Below, piece by piece: positions 16,273 to 24,326 of a DNA stretch of 64,000 nucleotides. Every line of letters begins with the position of its first letter. The stretch's first letter is position 1. The stretch is from a virus. The notes under the pieces are model-generated. The model worked only from the letters and a program-made list of their open reading frames with translations, had not been told where the DNA came from and made no database searches. The DNA is taken from the IMG/VR virus record IMGVR_UViG_3300024319_000587, positions 1-64,000 of that record. The stretch is one strand, 5' to 3'. The translations under genes and the position numbers were made by a program.

Positions 16273-17026
16273 TTTCTTTTCCTTTTAATATTTCCCAAGT
16301 ATCTTTATAGCTTTCTACTTGATAACTCTTTCCATTTACCAATAGCTTCACTGCTTCTGATATATCATAATCGTTACCACCATGCATAGTCTTATCACCT
16401 ATAAAGATAATTTCATCTAAATCATTAAAATCTTTAATGATTTGCTGTTTTCCTTTACCTACTGGCATAATATCTAGCCCTGTCTCACCGGCTACTTGGG
16501 CTACTACTTTCTCTGAAACCATAAAATTATCGTTGAATTTCTTTGCGATAGTCCAACGTTCTTTTGTTTCAGTGTCATACTTTACGTATTCTTCTCTTTG
16601 TTCCGTTGTTGCACCCCTGCCAACAACACTAAAATTCATTAGACCTGGCCTTGCATCAAAATGATTACCAGTTCTAGTAGTAAATTCACTTTGGAATAAC
16701 TCTCTATCCAAAAACAACTGAGGTACTTTTGCTAATACCCAATCGTTGTTATATATGTTGATGCCGTTTTCCCATACTGAATTACCGCTACAATTATATA
16801 CTCTTTCTACTGAGTTAAATAAGTCTTGTCCTATTTGTTCAATAGTTTTTGGTGCATCACTTCCTGTGGCTAAGTATACTTTATTTTCTTTTATGAATTC
16901 ATTGAAAAATTCTAGGAACTCTGGATCTATTTTACCCCTACTTGGTGTTAAGGTTCCATCAACATCAAATATGTATTTGCGGTTCATGTTCTTGAATGCC
17001 TCAATATCTTCATTAGTTATATTCAT
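16265..17026 (-). CDS. Eukaryote-type phosphomannomutase (HAD superfamily)
   Basis: This 253-residue protein has the signature of the alpha-phosphomannomutase family known from eukaryotes (PMM1/PMM2). These include the HAD nucleophile motif FDVDGTLTPSR (Asp21/Asp23), the RPGLMNFSVVGR cap-domain segment (PMM2 has NGMLNVSPIGR), and the metal-binding GDKTMHGGNDYD near the C-terminus. The enzyme interconverts mannose-6-phosphate and mannose-1-phosphate, the precursor of GDP-mannose. The length matches PMM2 (246). Bacteria usually use an unrelated phosphomannomutase family. It overlaps the SbmA-like gene and could feed sugar nucleotides to a glycosyltransferase such as 22241-23311, but that link is speculation. 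Confidence 0.9.
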   Translation of the reverse strand: MNITNEDIEAFKNMNRKYIFDVDGTLTPSRGKIDPEFLEFFNEFIKENKVYLATGSDAPKTIEQIGQDLFNSVERVYNCSGNSVWENGINIYNNDWVLAKVPQLFLDRELFQSEFTTRTGNHFDARPGLMNFSVVGRGATTEQREEYVKYDTETKERWTIAKKFNDNFMVSEKVVAQVAGETGLDIMPVGKGKQQIIKDFNDLDEIIFIGDKTMHGGNDYDISEAVKLLVNGKSYQVESYKDTWEILKGKENV

Positions 17027-17030
17027 TATA

Positions 17031-18032
17031 TCATCCGTGAGGATATGATTTGTTTAAGATAGCGGCCATTTCATCAGGCGCTTTAGATAAGTTCTGTAAG
17101 TCCCACACCCCACACCACTTTAGAAAGTTAACGCCGACGCCATTGATATTCTTAGGCTTACTTGCTTCTGCTATAGTCTCTACAAAATCTACTTTTAACT
17201 CTGTAGGCTGTGCAGTCAAGTCAATAAGTTTTACATTGCGTTCATAGTCTTCACGTACTGTATGCTCATCACCATGATGGTCAGTCCATTTCTGTAACAT
17301 GAAGTTATTCCAATTAAAACCGCCTGTTGCTTTATCTTCAAATGCTTCAATCATACCTGTCTTATTGCGTGAACCCTTTTTACGTACACCAGGGTATGCA
17401 CTAAAGATATTATCCGATGTATCACCACGAATACACTTCTCAAACAGTAACCACTCAGGGTCTGGAGCAGGGAGAAGTTCTTTAGTCTTTTTGTCTTTCA
17501 TTGGTGTCATGTTCTTATCATCTTTGAAGAAGCCTTCTTTAGTAATGATACGATTTTGTACACCATCATAAATCTTTACATTGTCTGTGACTAGTTGCAT
17601 GTAATCACTGTCACTTGATACGATAATATGCTCATCGTCTGGATGTGATTCAATAAACAAAGCAATCATATCATCTGCTTCTGCTTGTTTATTATGTAAC
17701 ATAGTACAATTAGTCTTTTTATCTAAGAAACCAATCATATCATCATACGCATCAAACATGATTTGATTTTCTTCTTGCTCACGTACTGATAATGACTCAC
17801 GTGCAATCTTGCGATTAGCTTTATATGGCGTGTAAAAGTCTTTACGCCAACTACGTCCTTCTAAACAAAATACTGCATGGTCGGCATTGAATTTGTTATA
17901 ACACATTTTGACGCTTGACATCATAATGTGAAAAGCCATACCGATTTTCATATCGACATTAGCACCACGCATTGCCACGTGTTTTGCTCTATGATACATG
18001 TTGAAACTATCAACAAGAATAAATGTAGCCAT
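17031..18032 (-). CDS. rnh: T4 RNase H-type 5'-3' exonuclease (FEN family)
   Basis: This 333-residue protein belongs to the FEN/5'-3' exonuclease family used by T4-like phages to remove RNA primers on the lagging strand. Metal-binding acidic motifs are in order: Asp8 in ILVDSFNMYHRA, EADDMIALF, SSDSDYMQL, and GDTSDNIFSAYPGVRKKG, which includes the helix-hairpin-helix. T4 RNase H has 305 residues, so the length is close. It stands five bases from the phosphomannomutase gene and has a promoter-like site upstream (18065-18093). Confidence 0.9.
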   Translation of the reverse strand: MATFILVDSFNMYHRAKHVAMRGANVDMKIGMAFHIMMSSVKMCYNKFNADHAVFCLEGRSWRKDFYTPYKANRKIARESLSVREQEENQIMFDAYDDMIGFLDKKTNCTMLHNKQAEADDMIALFIESHPDDEHIIVSSDSDYMQLVTDNVKIYDGVQNRIITKEGFFKDDKNMTPMKDKKTKELLPAPDPEWLLFEKCIRGDTSDNIFSAYPGVRKKGSRNKTGMIEAFEDKATGGFNWNNFMLQKWTDHHGDEHTVREDYERNVKLIDLTAQPTELKVDFVETIAEASKPKNINGVGVNFLKWCGVWDLQNLSKAPDEMAAILNKSYPHG

Positions 18033-18064
18033 TAGTAGATCCTCTTAGTTTTATATACAGTACT

Positions 18065-18093
18065 AGAATAACACACTTTGTGTTACTTGTCAA
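18065..18093 (-). promoter_or_regulatory. Sigma70-type promoter
   Basis: TTGACA (18088-18093), a 17-base spacer and TATTCT (18065-18070) on the minus strand. The spacer holds ACACAAAGTGT, an inverted repeat in the place where CGAATC sits in other promoters here. Confidence 0.6.
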
Positions 18094-18554
18094 GAATATT
18101 CGGCAGTGTCATCACCGGTTTTTAGTCTTTGAATGATTACACCATCTTTACTTTTAGTGTCTGCACTTTTAGTGGTACCTTCATCATCTTCAAGTCCTTC
18201 CATTACAATGTTCTTACATAAATCATTGAACCAGTTGTCAACAATAGTATCATTGTCAGAACCTTCATAGCCATTATTAGCAAGATACTCTACAAAGTCT
18301 TCGTTAAAGTCAATCTCAAAGAAACCTGAACCGGGTTTATTAAGTTCAAGTTCCATCTTTAATACTTTAACCCAAGGCTCTCCTTTTAAAGTAGCAACTT
18401 TTTTATCATGGTCATCGTTTGTAATATGGCCATATTTTAAATCAAGTCCAGCTAACGCAATGTCACGTTCTTTTTCGTTACTTAATTTTTTCGCTTGTAT
18501 TCTATCAGTTTCTTCTTCTGACTTGAACCAAGTGTTTGGTTTCATTATATCCAT
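18090..18554 (-). CDS. Hypothetical phage protein, 154 aa
   Basis: This acidic protein begins MDIMKPNTWFKSEEETDRI (a start at the internal ATG in MKPNTW is also possible). A helical part KERDIALAGLDLKYG follows, then a Gly/Ser/Pro turn with FFEIDFNEDFVEYL, and a charged C-terminal tail. The WVKVLKMELELNKPGSGFFEIDFN section looks like a beta-rich core. I recall similar proteins in cyanophages near replication genes but no role. It lies six bases from the rhodanese-like gene. Confidence 0.65.
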   Translation of the reverse strand: MDIMKPNTWFKSEEETDRIQAKKLSNEKERDIALAGLDLKYGHITNDDHDKKVATLKGEPWVKVLKMELELNKPGSGFFEIDFNEDFVEYLANNGYEGSDNDTIVDNWFNDLCKNIVMEGLEDDEGTTKSADTKSKDGVIIQRLKTGDDTAEYS

Positions 18555-18559
18555 AATTA

Positions 18560-18898
18560 TTATCCTTTCAATTCAGGCACTGCCTGTATTAATTCGTCAA
18601 TCCCTCCCTTGATATAAAGCATATTCTTATATCCATTATTCTTAAGATACTTTGTTACTTGTTCTGACTTTGTACTGTCTTGGCATAAAATCAAACACAC
18701 AATATGTGTAGGCGCCATTTCAATTTGGTCAGGTATTTCATACATTGAAATATTAAACGTTTGTTTAACAACTCCTGCACTTTTACGTTCTTCTGTATCT
18801 CTGATATCGACAAGAATATAATCTTGTTTCTCATACCATTCATCAACGAATTCTGTAACTGTAATTCCTAAAATTTCTTCATTAGTTTTATAAAACAT
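18560..18898 (-). CDS. Rhodanese-like sulfurtransferase
   Basis: This 112-residue single-domain rhodanese has DYILVDIRDTEERKSAGV, the CDC25-like N-terminal motif. The active loop CQDSTKS begins with the sulfur-carrying Cys, and KNNGYKNMLYIKGGI precedes the C-terminus, as in GlpE-type proteins. The family moves sulfane sulfur from thiosulfate or a persulfide to acceptors. The gene is packed between a 154-residue hypothetical gene and metK. The same phage encodes Fe-S assembly proteins (IscU, A-type carriers), so a sulfur-donor role is conceivable, although no cysteine desulfurase is seen in the window. Confidence 0.85.
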   Translation of the reverse strand: MFYKTNEEILGITVTEFVDEWYEKQDYILVDIRDTEERKSAGVVKQTFNISMYEIPDQIEMAPTHIVCLILCQDSTKSEQVTKYLKNNGYKNMLYIKGGIDELIQAVPELKG

Positions 18899-18901
18899 AT
18901 T

Positions 18902-20047
18902 TTAGCATCCTCTATTGATTTCGGCTTCTAGTGCATCCGCATCTTCGTTCTGTACGCCGTTCCACCCTATTTGTTCCCATGGGACATTCTTGTCACCAAA
19001 GTGTCCATATGTACAGTTCTCACTATACTTATAAAAATTAAATAAATCAAATCTATCAATGATACCTTTAGGTGTCAAGTCGATATTGTTTCTAATAAAC
19101 TTTTGAATTGAACGATTATGCCCGTTACTATCAACATAGATACTAGTTGGTTCCTTAACACCAATAGCATAGCTTAATTGTATATTACACCAATCTGCCA
19201 TGTTATCTGCTACAATATTCTTTGCTAACCATCTTGCCATATAAGCCGCTGACCTATCTACTTTCGTAGGATCTTTTCCACTAAAAGCACCCCCACCGTG
19301 AGGAGCAAAACCCCCATAGGTATCCACGATAATTTTGCGTCCGGTGAGTCCTGTATCACCATCAGGGCCACCAATAACAAACTTGCCAGTAGGATTGATA
19401 TGCCATATAGTATCTTTATCAATTAAATCTCCCATTACATTATTAACTGCTTCACCAACTGTGCTTTTAAGAAGTTGCTCAGAACCCTCAGTATGTTGTG
19501 TACTTACAACAATCTGGTCAGCACGTTTTACTTTACCACCTTCATATTGTAAACTTACTTGTGATTTCGCATCTGGTAATAGAAATTTATAAGCAGTATT
19601 TCGTTTCTCTTTGAGGTCTTTAAGTATCTCATGTGCGTAATGTATCGGAGCAGGCATCATACTATCTGTGTGGTTACATGCATATCCGAACATCAACCCT
19701 TGGTCACCAGCACCGAAATCATCAGTACCTAGTCCAATGTCTCCACTCTGTGAATGAATTTCATTATAAATTTTTAATTTATTCCAATGAAATCCCATTT
19801 GTTCATATCCAATTTCTTTAACTTTATTACGTATAATACGTTCAACAGTCGCATCTGTTAGATTAAAGTTTTTTACTTCGCCCGCTACCGTTACATGGTT
19901 GGTGGTTACAAGTGTCTCAATGGCTACACGTGTTGTTTCATCACCCTTCTCAAGTCCAGCGTCAACTAGTGCATCACTAATTTGGTCTGCTACTTTATCT
20001 GGGTGCCCATCACTGACACTCTCGCTTGTAAAAATATAGTTATTCAT
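18902..20047 (-). CDS. metK: S-adenosylmethionine synthetase
   Basis: This is a complete 381-residue methionine adenosyltransferase (E. coli MetK has 384). It has the N-terminal SVSDGHPDKVADQISDALVD, the GAGDQGLMFGYAC motif, and GGGAFSGKDPTKVDRSAAYMAR with the ATP-binding loop. It makes S-adenosylmethionine from ATP and methionine. Users of SAM in this window are the radical-SAM QueE (20148-21086), a second radical-SAM protein (33373-34695) and a DNA methylase-like protein (26878-27423). A four-base gap links it to the rhodanese gene. An intact metK is uncommon in phages and suggests a high SAM demand during infection. Confidence 0.97.
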   Translation of the reverse strand: MNNYIFTSESVSDGHPDKVADQISDALVDAGLEKGDETTRVAIETLVTTNHVTVAGEVKNFNLTDATVERIIRNKVKEIGYEQMGFHWNKLKIYNEIHSQSGDIGLGTDDFGAGDQGLMFGYACNHTDSMMPAPIHYAHEILKDLKEKRNTAYKFLLPDAKSQVSLQYEGGKVKRADQIVVSTQHTEGSEQLLKSTVGEAVNNVMGDLIDKDTIWHINPTGKFVIGGPDGDTGLTGRKIIVDTYGGFAPHGGGAFSGKDPTKVDRSAAYMARWLAKNIVADNMADWCNIQLSYAIGVKEPTSIYVDSNGHNRSIQKFIRNNIDLTPKGIIDRFDLFNFYKYSENCTYGHFGDKNVPWEQIGWNGVQNEDADALEAEINRGC

Positions 20048-20059
20048 TTTAACTCCTTA

Positions 20060-20164
20060 TTAATATCCAGCTTCCCGAATTCTTTGTTCAAGTCCTGTTT
20101 TGTCTTTGACTTCATAATCTTCATCATGCCTTGAGGCAGTACCATCATCATGTGCCCCATGCAT
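20060..20164 (-). CDS. Possible 34-residue protein downstream of queE
   Basis: Past the queE stop, another frame has an ATG at 20164 and runs 35 codons to 20060, overlapping queE by 17 bases. The product is highly charged and hydrophilic (MHGAHDDGTASRHDEDYEVK at the start). There is no good ribosome-binding site, so it would depend on translational coupling. It may be a real small gene or just the space before metK. Confidence 0.3.
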   Translation of the reverse strand: MHGAHDDGTASRHDEDYEVKDKTGLEQRIREAGY

Positions 20165-21086
20165 TTCCGAATAAGTTGATGTGTAATCTGGGCGTGAAAC
20201 GCCACCCTTTCTCCATGCAAAGTTGGGCCACCTGCTTGACTGTAAAATCATATCCTTCACTTCTACCGCCCATTGGCATACAATAGACAGGGCACTCAAC
20301 GCCCGCTTTCCTGTATAGTTCAACAGCTTTATGCACTTCATCAACATCAATAGCATCAGCAACAACAAATTTGAGATAGATATCGCTACCATCAACAAGA
20401 GCATACTCATGAGCCACATCAGGCTTAATAGCAGTATCCCAAGATTCTCCAGAAACGGATAGCTTAGGCGAACAACTCCATGTGACTTTAATGCGGTCAT
20501 TGTCTGTGAGATAGTCAAATAACTCGTTGTGTAATGCTTGTGTAGTGTTTGTTTCAAATGTGACATTTTTTAAGTCCTTCATACGTGGATGTTCGAATAG
20601 TTCTACGTACAATCGTTGCCACGCCAACAACGGTTCGCCTCCTGTTAAAATTAAATGAATGTCTTGTCCATTGTCTTGAGTCCATTTTCCTTCTGGAGTA
20701 AGCGATAATAGATGCTCTACTACTTCATCAATAGTTTTGTCCATCACTAAATGCTTAAACTCTGGATAGATACTTGCATAAGTGTCACATCCTGTATGTA
20801 TGATGGGTAAGTCTTCAAATTTCTTTGTAGTTTCATGTACACCATCTTTAATTAATTGTTCTACTTCTGGATTATAACGTGTCTTCTCTCTGCCTCGCTC
20901 AAGACCAAAGTTTTGACAACGTAAATTACAGCCGAAGGTTCGTAGGAATACACTAGGTACTCCTACAAACTTGCCTTCGCCTTGTACAGAATAAAATGCT
21001 TCTGAATATCTCAATTTCATAGCTGACTTTTTGTTAACTGCTTCGTAAGAAGGATAACCTTTTTCAAATACAGGTGCGCCTATCAT
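20148..21086 (-). CDS. queE: 7-carboxy-7-deazaguanine synthase (QueE), variant
   Basis: This 312-residue radical-SAM protein is of the QueE type: FYSVQGEGKFVGVPSVFLRTFGCNLRC at the N-terminus, LILTGGEPLLAWQ (GGE motif), and a PVYCMPMGG...RLHINLFGNAWGT C-terminus. QueE converts 6-carboxytetrahydropterin to 7-carboxy-7-deazaguanine. The cluster motif is unusual: Cys53 and Cys57 are followed by Phe60 where the third Cys of CxxxCxxC is expected, so a later Cys (Cys100 in HTGCDTYAS) may complete the site. I recall this variant from other phage and bacterial QueE-like proteins. It overlaps folE by four bases, and QueD and DpdA lie nearby. Confidence 0.88.
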   Translation of the reverse strand: MIGAPVFEKGYPSYEAVNKKSAMKLRYSEAFYSVQGEGKFVGVPSVFLRTFGCNLRCQNFGLERGREKTRYNPEVEQLIKDGVHETTKKFEDLPIIHTGCDTYASIYPEFKHLVMDKTIDEVVEHLLSLTPEGKWTQDNGQDIHLILTGGEPLLAWQRLYVELFEHPRMKDLKNVTFETNTTQALHNELFDYLTDNDRIKVTWSCSPKLSVSGESWDTAIKPDVAHEYALVDGSDIYLKFVVADAIDVDEVHKAVELYRKAGVECPVYCMPMGGRSEGYDFTVKQVAQLCMEKGWRFTPRLHINLFGNAWGT

Positions 21087-21784
21087 CTTGGTGCAAACTC
21101 CTGTTGTAGTTTAATGTTATCCATAAATTCTGTTTTTACATGTGCATTCTCAAAAAAAGAACCTTTGAGAACAGTTGTTTGTGTAAGACTACTATGAGCC
21201 ATTATACCTCTATTCTCACAACAACCATGTGTTGCTTGAATATACACACCTACATCATCTGAGCCTGTAACTTTACGAATTTCTCTGTTTATGTCCATTG
21301 CTAGTTCTTCTTGTAGTGTACCACGCCTTGCACACCATTGTGCAATACGAGTATACTTGCTTAGACCAATAAGTTTGTCTGCGGCAATGATACCAATGTA
21401 TGCAACACCTTTAACAGGTTGATGATGATGTGAACAGACACTTGTTAGTTCCGAGCGAACAACAAGCATACCTTCATACTTGTCACCTGTTACATTATCT
21501 GGTTCATTAGGAAATGCAGTTGCAGGAGGGGGTAATTCATACCTACCTGCCATGAGTTCGTTGATATACATTTTAGCTAAACGTCTACCTGTATCCATTG
21601 AATTTGGATCAGTTTTTCTGTCTATTACTAAACTGTCTAATACGCCTTCAAACTTTTCAGTGAGTTCGTCTATAAGATTTTCTTTATCACCTTTTTCGAT
21701 AATATCTGATATATTATCTCCTGCCCAATAACGAGCGCCCGAGGCATCTAATCGTGCCTTTAATATTTCGGAAGTCTTTTTCAT
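21083..21784 (-). CDS. folE: GTP cyclohydrolase I
   Basis: This 233-residue GTP cyclohydrolase I converts GTP to 7,8-dihydroneopterin triphosphate, the first step of the 7-deazaguanine pathway and of folate synthesis. The zinc site is clear: TSVCSHHHQPVKG and, near the C-terminus, ATHGCCENRGI. The active-site segment LIGLSKYTRIAQWCARRGTLQEELA is also intact. The length is normal for the family. The gene has its own promoter at 21847-21875 and is coupled to queE. With QueD, QueE and a QueC-like protein, it would complete preQ0 synthesis from GTP. Confidence 0.97.
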   Translation of the reverse strand: MKKTSEILKARLDASGARYWAGDNISDIIEKGDKENLIDELTEKFEGVLDSLVIDRKTDPNSMDTGRRLAKMYINELMAGRYELPPPATAFPNEPDNVTGDKYEGMLVVRSELTSVCSHHHQPVKGVAYIGIIAADKLIGLSKYTRIAQWCARRGTLQEELAMDINREIRKVTGSDDVGVYIQATHGCCENRGIMAHSSLTQTTVLKGSFFENAHVKTEFMDNIKLQQEFAPR

Positions 21785-21846
21785 TTATACTATGTTCCTT
21801 ATCTATATTGTTGTGTATGGTGGAAAACCCACCCATATACAATACT

Positions 21847-21875
21847 ATTATATACGAGTGGGTCTGTAATGTCAA
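21847..21875 (-). promoter_or_regulatory. Sigma70-type promoter of folE-queE
   Basis: TTGACA (21870-21875), 17 bases and TATAAT (21847-21852) on the minus strand. This is a perfect consensus about 60 bases before folE. The leader contains a small GGTGG/CCACC hairpin. Confidence 0.85.
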
Positions 21876-21893
21876 TAGCTAATTTAAAATAAA

Positions 21894-22196
21894 TTAATAT
21901 TGATATGGTTCGTCATTATATCCAAGTCCAGTTCTAGCTGTTTCTGTGATAGAACCCATGTCTTGTGTATCAACTACAACCAAGTCATTAACTGTTGAAA
22001 GATTAACATAACCTCTTGTGGCTGATGTTGAGCCTAAAGCGTCACCTCTATGTGTTGCACCAGATGTTGGTAAGTCTTGCGTTGATTCCGTAATATTACC
22101 AAAGTCTGCCATTTCACGCATATCGATTGAACGTCTTACTTTAACCTTTGGACCAAGCCCTGTGTTATTCATAATCAGTGTTCTATATCTTGCCAT
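21894..22196 (-). CDS. Hypothetical protein, 100 aa
   Basis: The frame is open up to 22244, but GGGAG stands eight bases before the ATG at 22196, giving MARYRTLIMNNTGLG. The upstream codons lie in the hairpin/late-promoter region, so the later start is chosen. The protein is basic at the start and then Ser/Thr/Gly-rich (TSGATHRGDALGSTSATRGY), rather like a small structural protein. A late-promoter core at 22247-22254 supports a virion role, but I do not recognise it. Confidence 0.65.
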   Translation of the reverse strand: MARYRTLIMNNTGLGPKVKVRRSIDMREMADFGNITESTQDLPTSGATHRGDALGSTSATRGYVNLSTVNDLVVVDTQDMGSITETARTGLGYNDEPYQY

Positions 22197-22215
22197 GTTG
22201 TATTCTCCCATAAAA

Positions 22216-22254
22216 GTGATAGCGAGTGGGAGACCCACTATCATCTGTATTTAT
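22216..22254 (-). promoter_or_regulatory. Late promoter core followed by hairpin
   Basis: ATAAATAC (22247-22254, minus strand) is followed by TGATAGTGGG-TCT-CCCACTCGCTATCA, a bulged stem-loop ending with CTTTT. It could end the glycosyltransferase message and also form a 5' stem on the late transcript of the 100-residue gene. Confidence 0.55.
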
Positions 22255-23311
22255 GCAATTCTTTAACTAAATTATCAACAGAGTAAAAGTTTCTTACATT
22301 TTCAATTTCTTTTGACATTGCATCTTCCATGTCAGAGTTTTTATTCATTAAGATACGAATATGTGTCTTAATTTGTTCTATGTTTTCTTTTACTGCATCT
22401 AAACTAGTTGTCCATTCGCTAGGATATTTGAACGTATCAGACCACATTTCTGTATATGATAGTCTATCTGGTACCAATGGGATAGCACCAACTACAAGTC
22501 CTTCAAATACAGATATACCTAAAGTTTCTTGTAAGTTAGCACTAAACACCATCTTTGCCTTACCAAGCATCGTGTGGTATTCTTCTTTCGATAAATTAAG
22601 TTCTTGACACTTCACCCAATTATACTCGGGCATTTGCTCTGCAAGATAGTCAAAAACTTCTGGTTGCTTTTCAGGCGCTAACCTGTGAGGAAATAAAATA
22701 GTATCCTCTTTTGCCATACCCTTATAGTCTGCTAAATCGCTTTCTATATATTCCATAGGCCAACCCACTTGTCGTATAGAGTGAAGGAGTTGCCGGTCGA
22801 TATCCCTATCGTCTTCAAAAAATGTCTGGGTAAAAAGGTCAATATGAAATCTAGTTGCAAAGAAGTTATCATCGAAACATTCATACATTGACATTTCAGC
22901 ATTTCGAACCCATGGACGGTTCCCTATTAATCTACCTAAAAAGTCATGAGGGTCATACGAACCCGCATGCCACATACCCCCAATCCGGATATCAATACCC
23001 AACAGTTCAGCCATATATTTTAATTGGATAACTGTTGGGTTCCAAGCATCAGTGTACAGAAAATAATCACCATCTTTAATTTTGCCTTCACAAAACAGTT
23101 GTGAAATTTTTGTAATCTGTGCCGCCTTGTAGATATTAGTACCACCGAAATTCAAAAAAGCACCGGGTGTAGTGGCTTCGGGAATGCCTGCACTAGGGCC
23201 GTCTATCACCGTCACATTCAGTCCGTTGTTTTTTAGAACAGTTGGGAAATGTGTCTTCCATTGCTTAGTGTAGCGGGATTCAACACTTTCCAAATCTACA
23301 AGATATATCAT
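22241..23311 (-). CDS. GT-B type glycosyltransferase
   Basis: This 356-residue protein has a GT-B/GT4-like C-terminal half: DTILFPHRLAPEKQPEVFDYLAEQM (domain start with the basic donor-contact segment), then LQETLGISVFEGLVVGAIPLVPDRLSY, with the E-x7-E type donor motif. The N-terminal half (MIYLVDLESVESRYTKQWK, then DYFLYTDAWNP) is more divergent. Such enzymes transfer a sugar from a nucleotide donor. In this place, between folE and queD/dpdA, the acceptor could be the modified DNA base; a lipid or protein acceptor is equally possible. It abuts the apt gene. Confidence 0.82.
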   Translation of the reverse strand: MIYLVDLESVESRYTKQWKTHFPTVLKNNGLNVTVIDGPSAGIPEATTPGAFLNFGGTNIYKAAQITKISQLFCEGKIKDGDYFLYTDAWNPTVIQLKYMAELLGIDIRIGGMWHAGSYDPHDFLGRLIGNRPWVRNAEMSMYECFDDNFFATRFHIDLFTQTFFEDDRDIDRQLLHSIRQVGWPMEYIESDLADYKGMAKEDTILFPHRLAPEKQPEVFDYLAEQMPEYNWVKCQELNLSKEEYHTMLGKAKMVFSANLQETLGISVFEGLVVGAIPLVPDRLSYTEMWSDTFKYPSEWTTSLDAVKENIEQIKTHIRILMNKNSDMEDAMSKEIENVRNFYSVDNLVKELHKYR

Positions 23312-23314
23312 TCG

Positions 23315-23881
23315 TTACTCCTTTAGGATACTATAAACTTCGTACCCTTGAGATTTTAGTTTAGCAGAACCACCTAAGAAAGTCAAGTCCATAATACTTG
23401 CTATTCCTATAGTCTCTCCGCCTAGTCGTGTAATCAATGACGTTACTGCTTCCAGTGTTCCACCGGTTGCAATAACATCATCAAGTACTAAAACACGGTC
23501 GCCGTCTAACACTGAATCAGATTGTAGGTGTAGTTCGTCTGTACCGTATTCAAGTTCGTATTCTGTAAAAATAGTTTCGCCTGGTAGTTTACCTTTTTTT
23601 CTTGCCATCGCAAATGGTCTATGCATTTCTGCACTAAGGGCTCCTGCTAATGGGAATCCACGTGCATCTAATCCAACTATGCGATTGTAGTTATATGCAA
23701 TTTCTGTTTCATATAACCAATCCTGAATGAGTGACATTACCTTAGATAGTCCTTGTGGCGTATTAAAAATACTTGCCATATCTTGGTACATAATACCAGG
23801 TTTAGGATGATCCGGTATAACTCGGACCATATCCTGTATATCCTGTGTTATTAATTCTCTGTAATCAGGTGTCATACTCAA
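23315..23881 (-). CDS. apt: Adenine/purine phosphoribosyltransferase
   Basis: This 188-residue protein is a type I phosphoribosyltransferase most like APT: IPDHPKPGIMYQDMASIF at the N-terminus, IVGLDARGFPLAGALS in the middle, and the PRPP loop VLVLDDVIATGGTLEAV. APT joins adenine to PRPP to give AMP. In this setting it might also act on another purine or deazapurine base, but no residue change proves that. It overlaps queD by 17 bases and follows the glycosyltransferase, so the gene is part of the modification operon. Confidence 0.93.
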   Translation of the reverse strand: MSMTPDYRELITQDIQDMVRVIPDHPKPGIMYQDMASIFNTPQGLSKVMSLIQDWLYETEIAYNYNRIVGLDARGFPLAGALSAEMHRPFAMARKKGKLPGETIFTEYELEYGTDELHLQSDSVLDGDRVLVLDDVIATGGTLEAVTSLITRLGGETIGIASIMDLTFLGGSAKLKSQGYEVYSILKE

Positions 23882-24326
23882 TCAACGCCCCATTTTCTCC
23901 GTCTTCGGATACTTCAATTTTAACACTACGATTAGGATATTTCTCTGCAATCTTATCGAACAAATCATCACTCATCATTTCACATGACTTGTAATCTAGT
24001 TCTAAAGTTTTCTCTGCATATAGCTTCTCTAACCAACGTTTAAATTGGATAAACTCAATATCCCTGTCGTTGTGCGTGACTGTAATTGCTACACGAAAAT
24101 GAAAGATATGTCGATGAGGATATCCTAGAAAACTAACATCATACTCATCGCCAGTTGCCAACGCAGGGTCATCAAGTGCCGCTGGATATTTGTGTATACC
24201 TTCTTTCTGAAACGTAACCCAAATCCATCTTGTTGCATTCTGTTTTTGTTTTTTAATATCGTCTGCCATATTTGCCTTTCTACTTTCGTCTAACATAAAG
24301 TCGTAATAACCTTTTCTATTGGTCAT
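23865..24326 (-). CDS. queD: QueD/PTPS-like protein, active site altered
   Basis: This 153-residue protein has the 6-pyruvoyl-tetrahydropterin synthase/QueD layout: KEGIHKYP with a possible zinc His45, the HRHIFHFRV zinc strand (His71/73), DIEFIQFKRWLEKL in place of the G-M-V-x-D-F-x-x-L-K stretch, and a closing beta strand SVKIEVSEDGENG. QueD normally turns dihydroneopterin triphosphate into 6-carboxytetrahydropterin. The catalytic Cys before the zinc site is missing and the LDH catalytic motif reads LDY, with a Cys115 close by. I recall this variant from T4-like cyanophages. It may have rearranged its catalysis or act differently. Confidence 0.75.
   Translation of the reverse strand: MTNRKGYYDFMLDESRKANMADDIKKQKQNATRWIWVTFQKEGIHKYPAALDDPALATGDEYDVSFLGYPHRHIFHFRVAITVTHNDRDIEFIQFKRWLEKLYAEKTLELDYKSCEMMSDDLFDKIAEKYPNRSVKIEVSEDGENGALIEYDT

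Noticed and set aside
20060-20566. A 168-codon minus frame inside queE
   Set aside because: The QueE frame keeps all family motifs to its normal LFGNAWGT end, so this is a shadow; only its last ~35 codons are kept as a low-confidence small gene.
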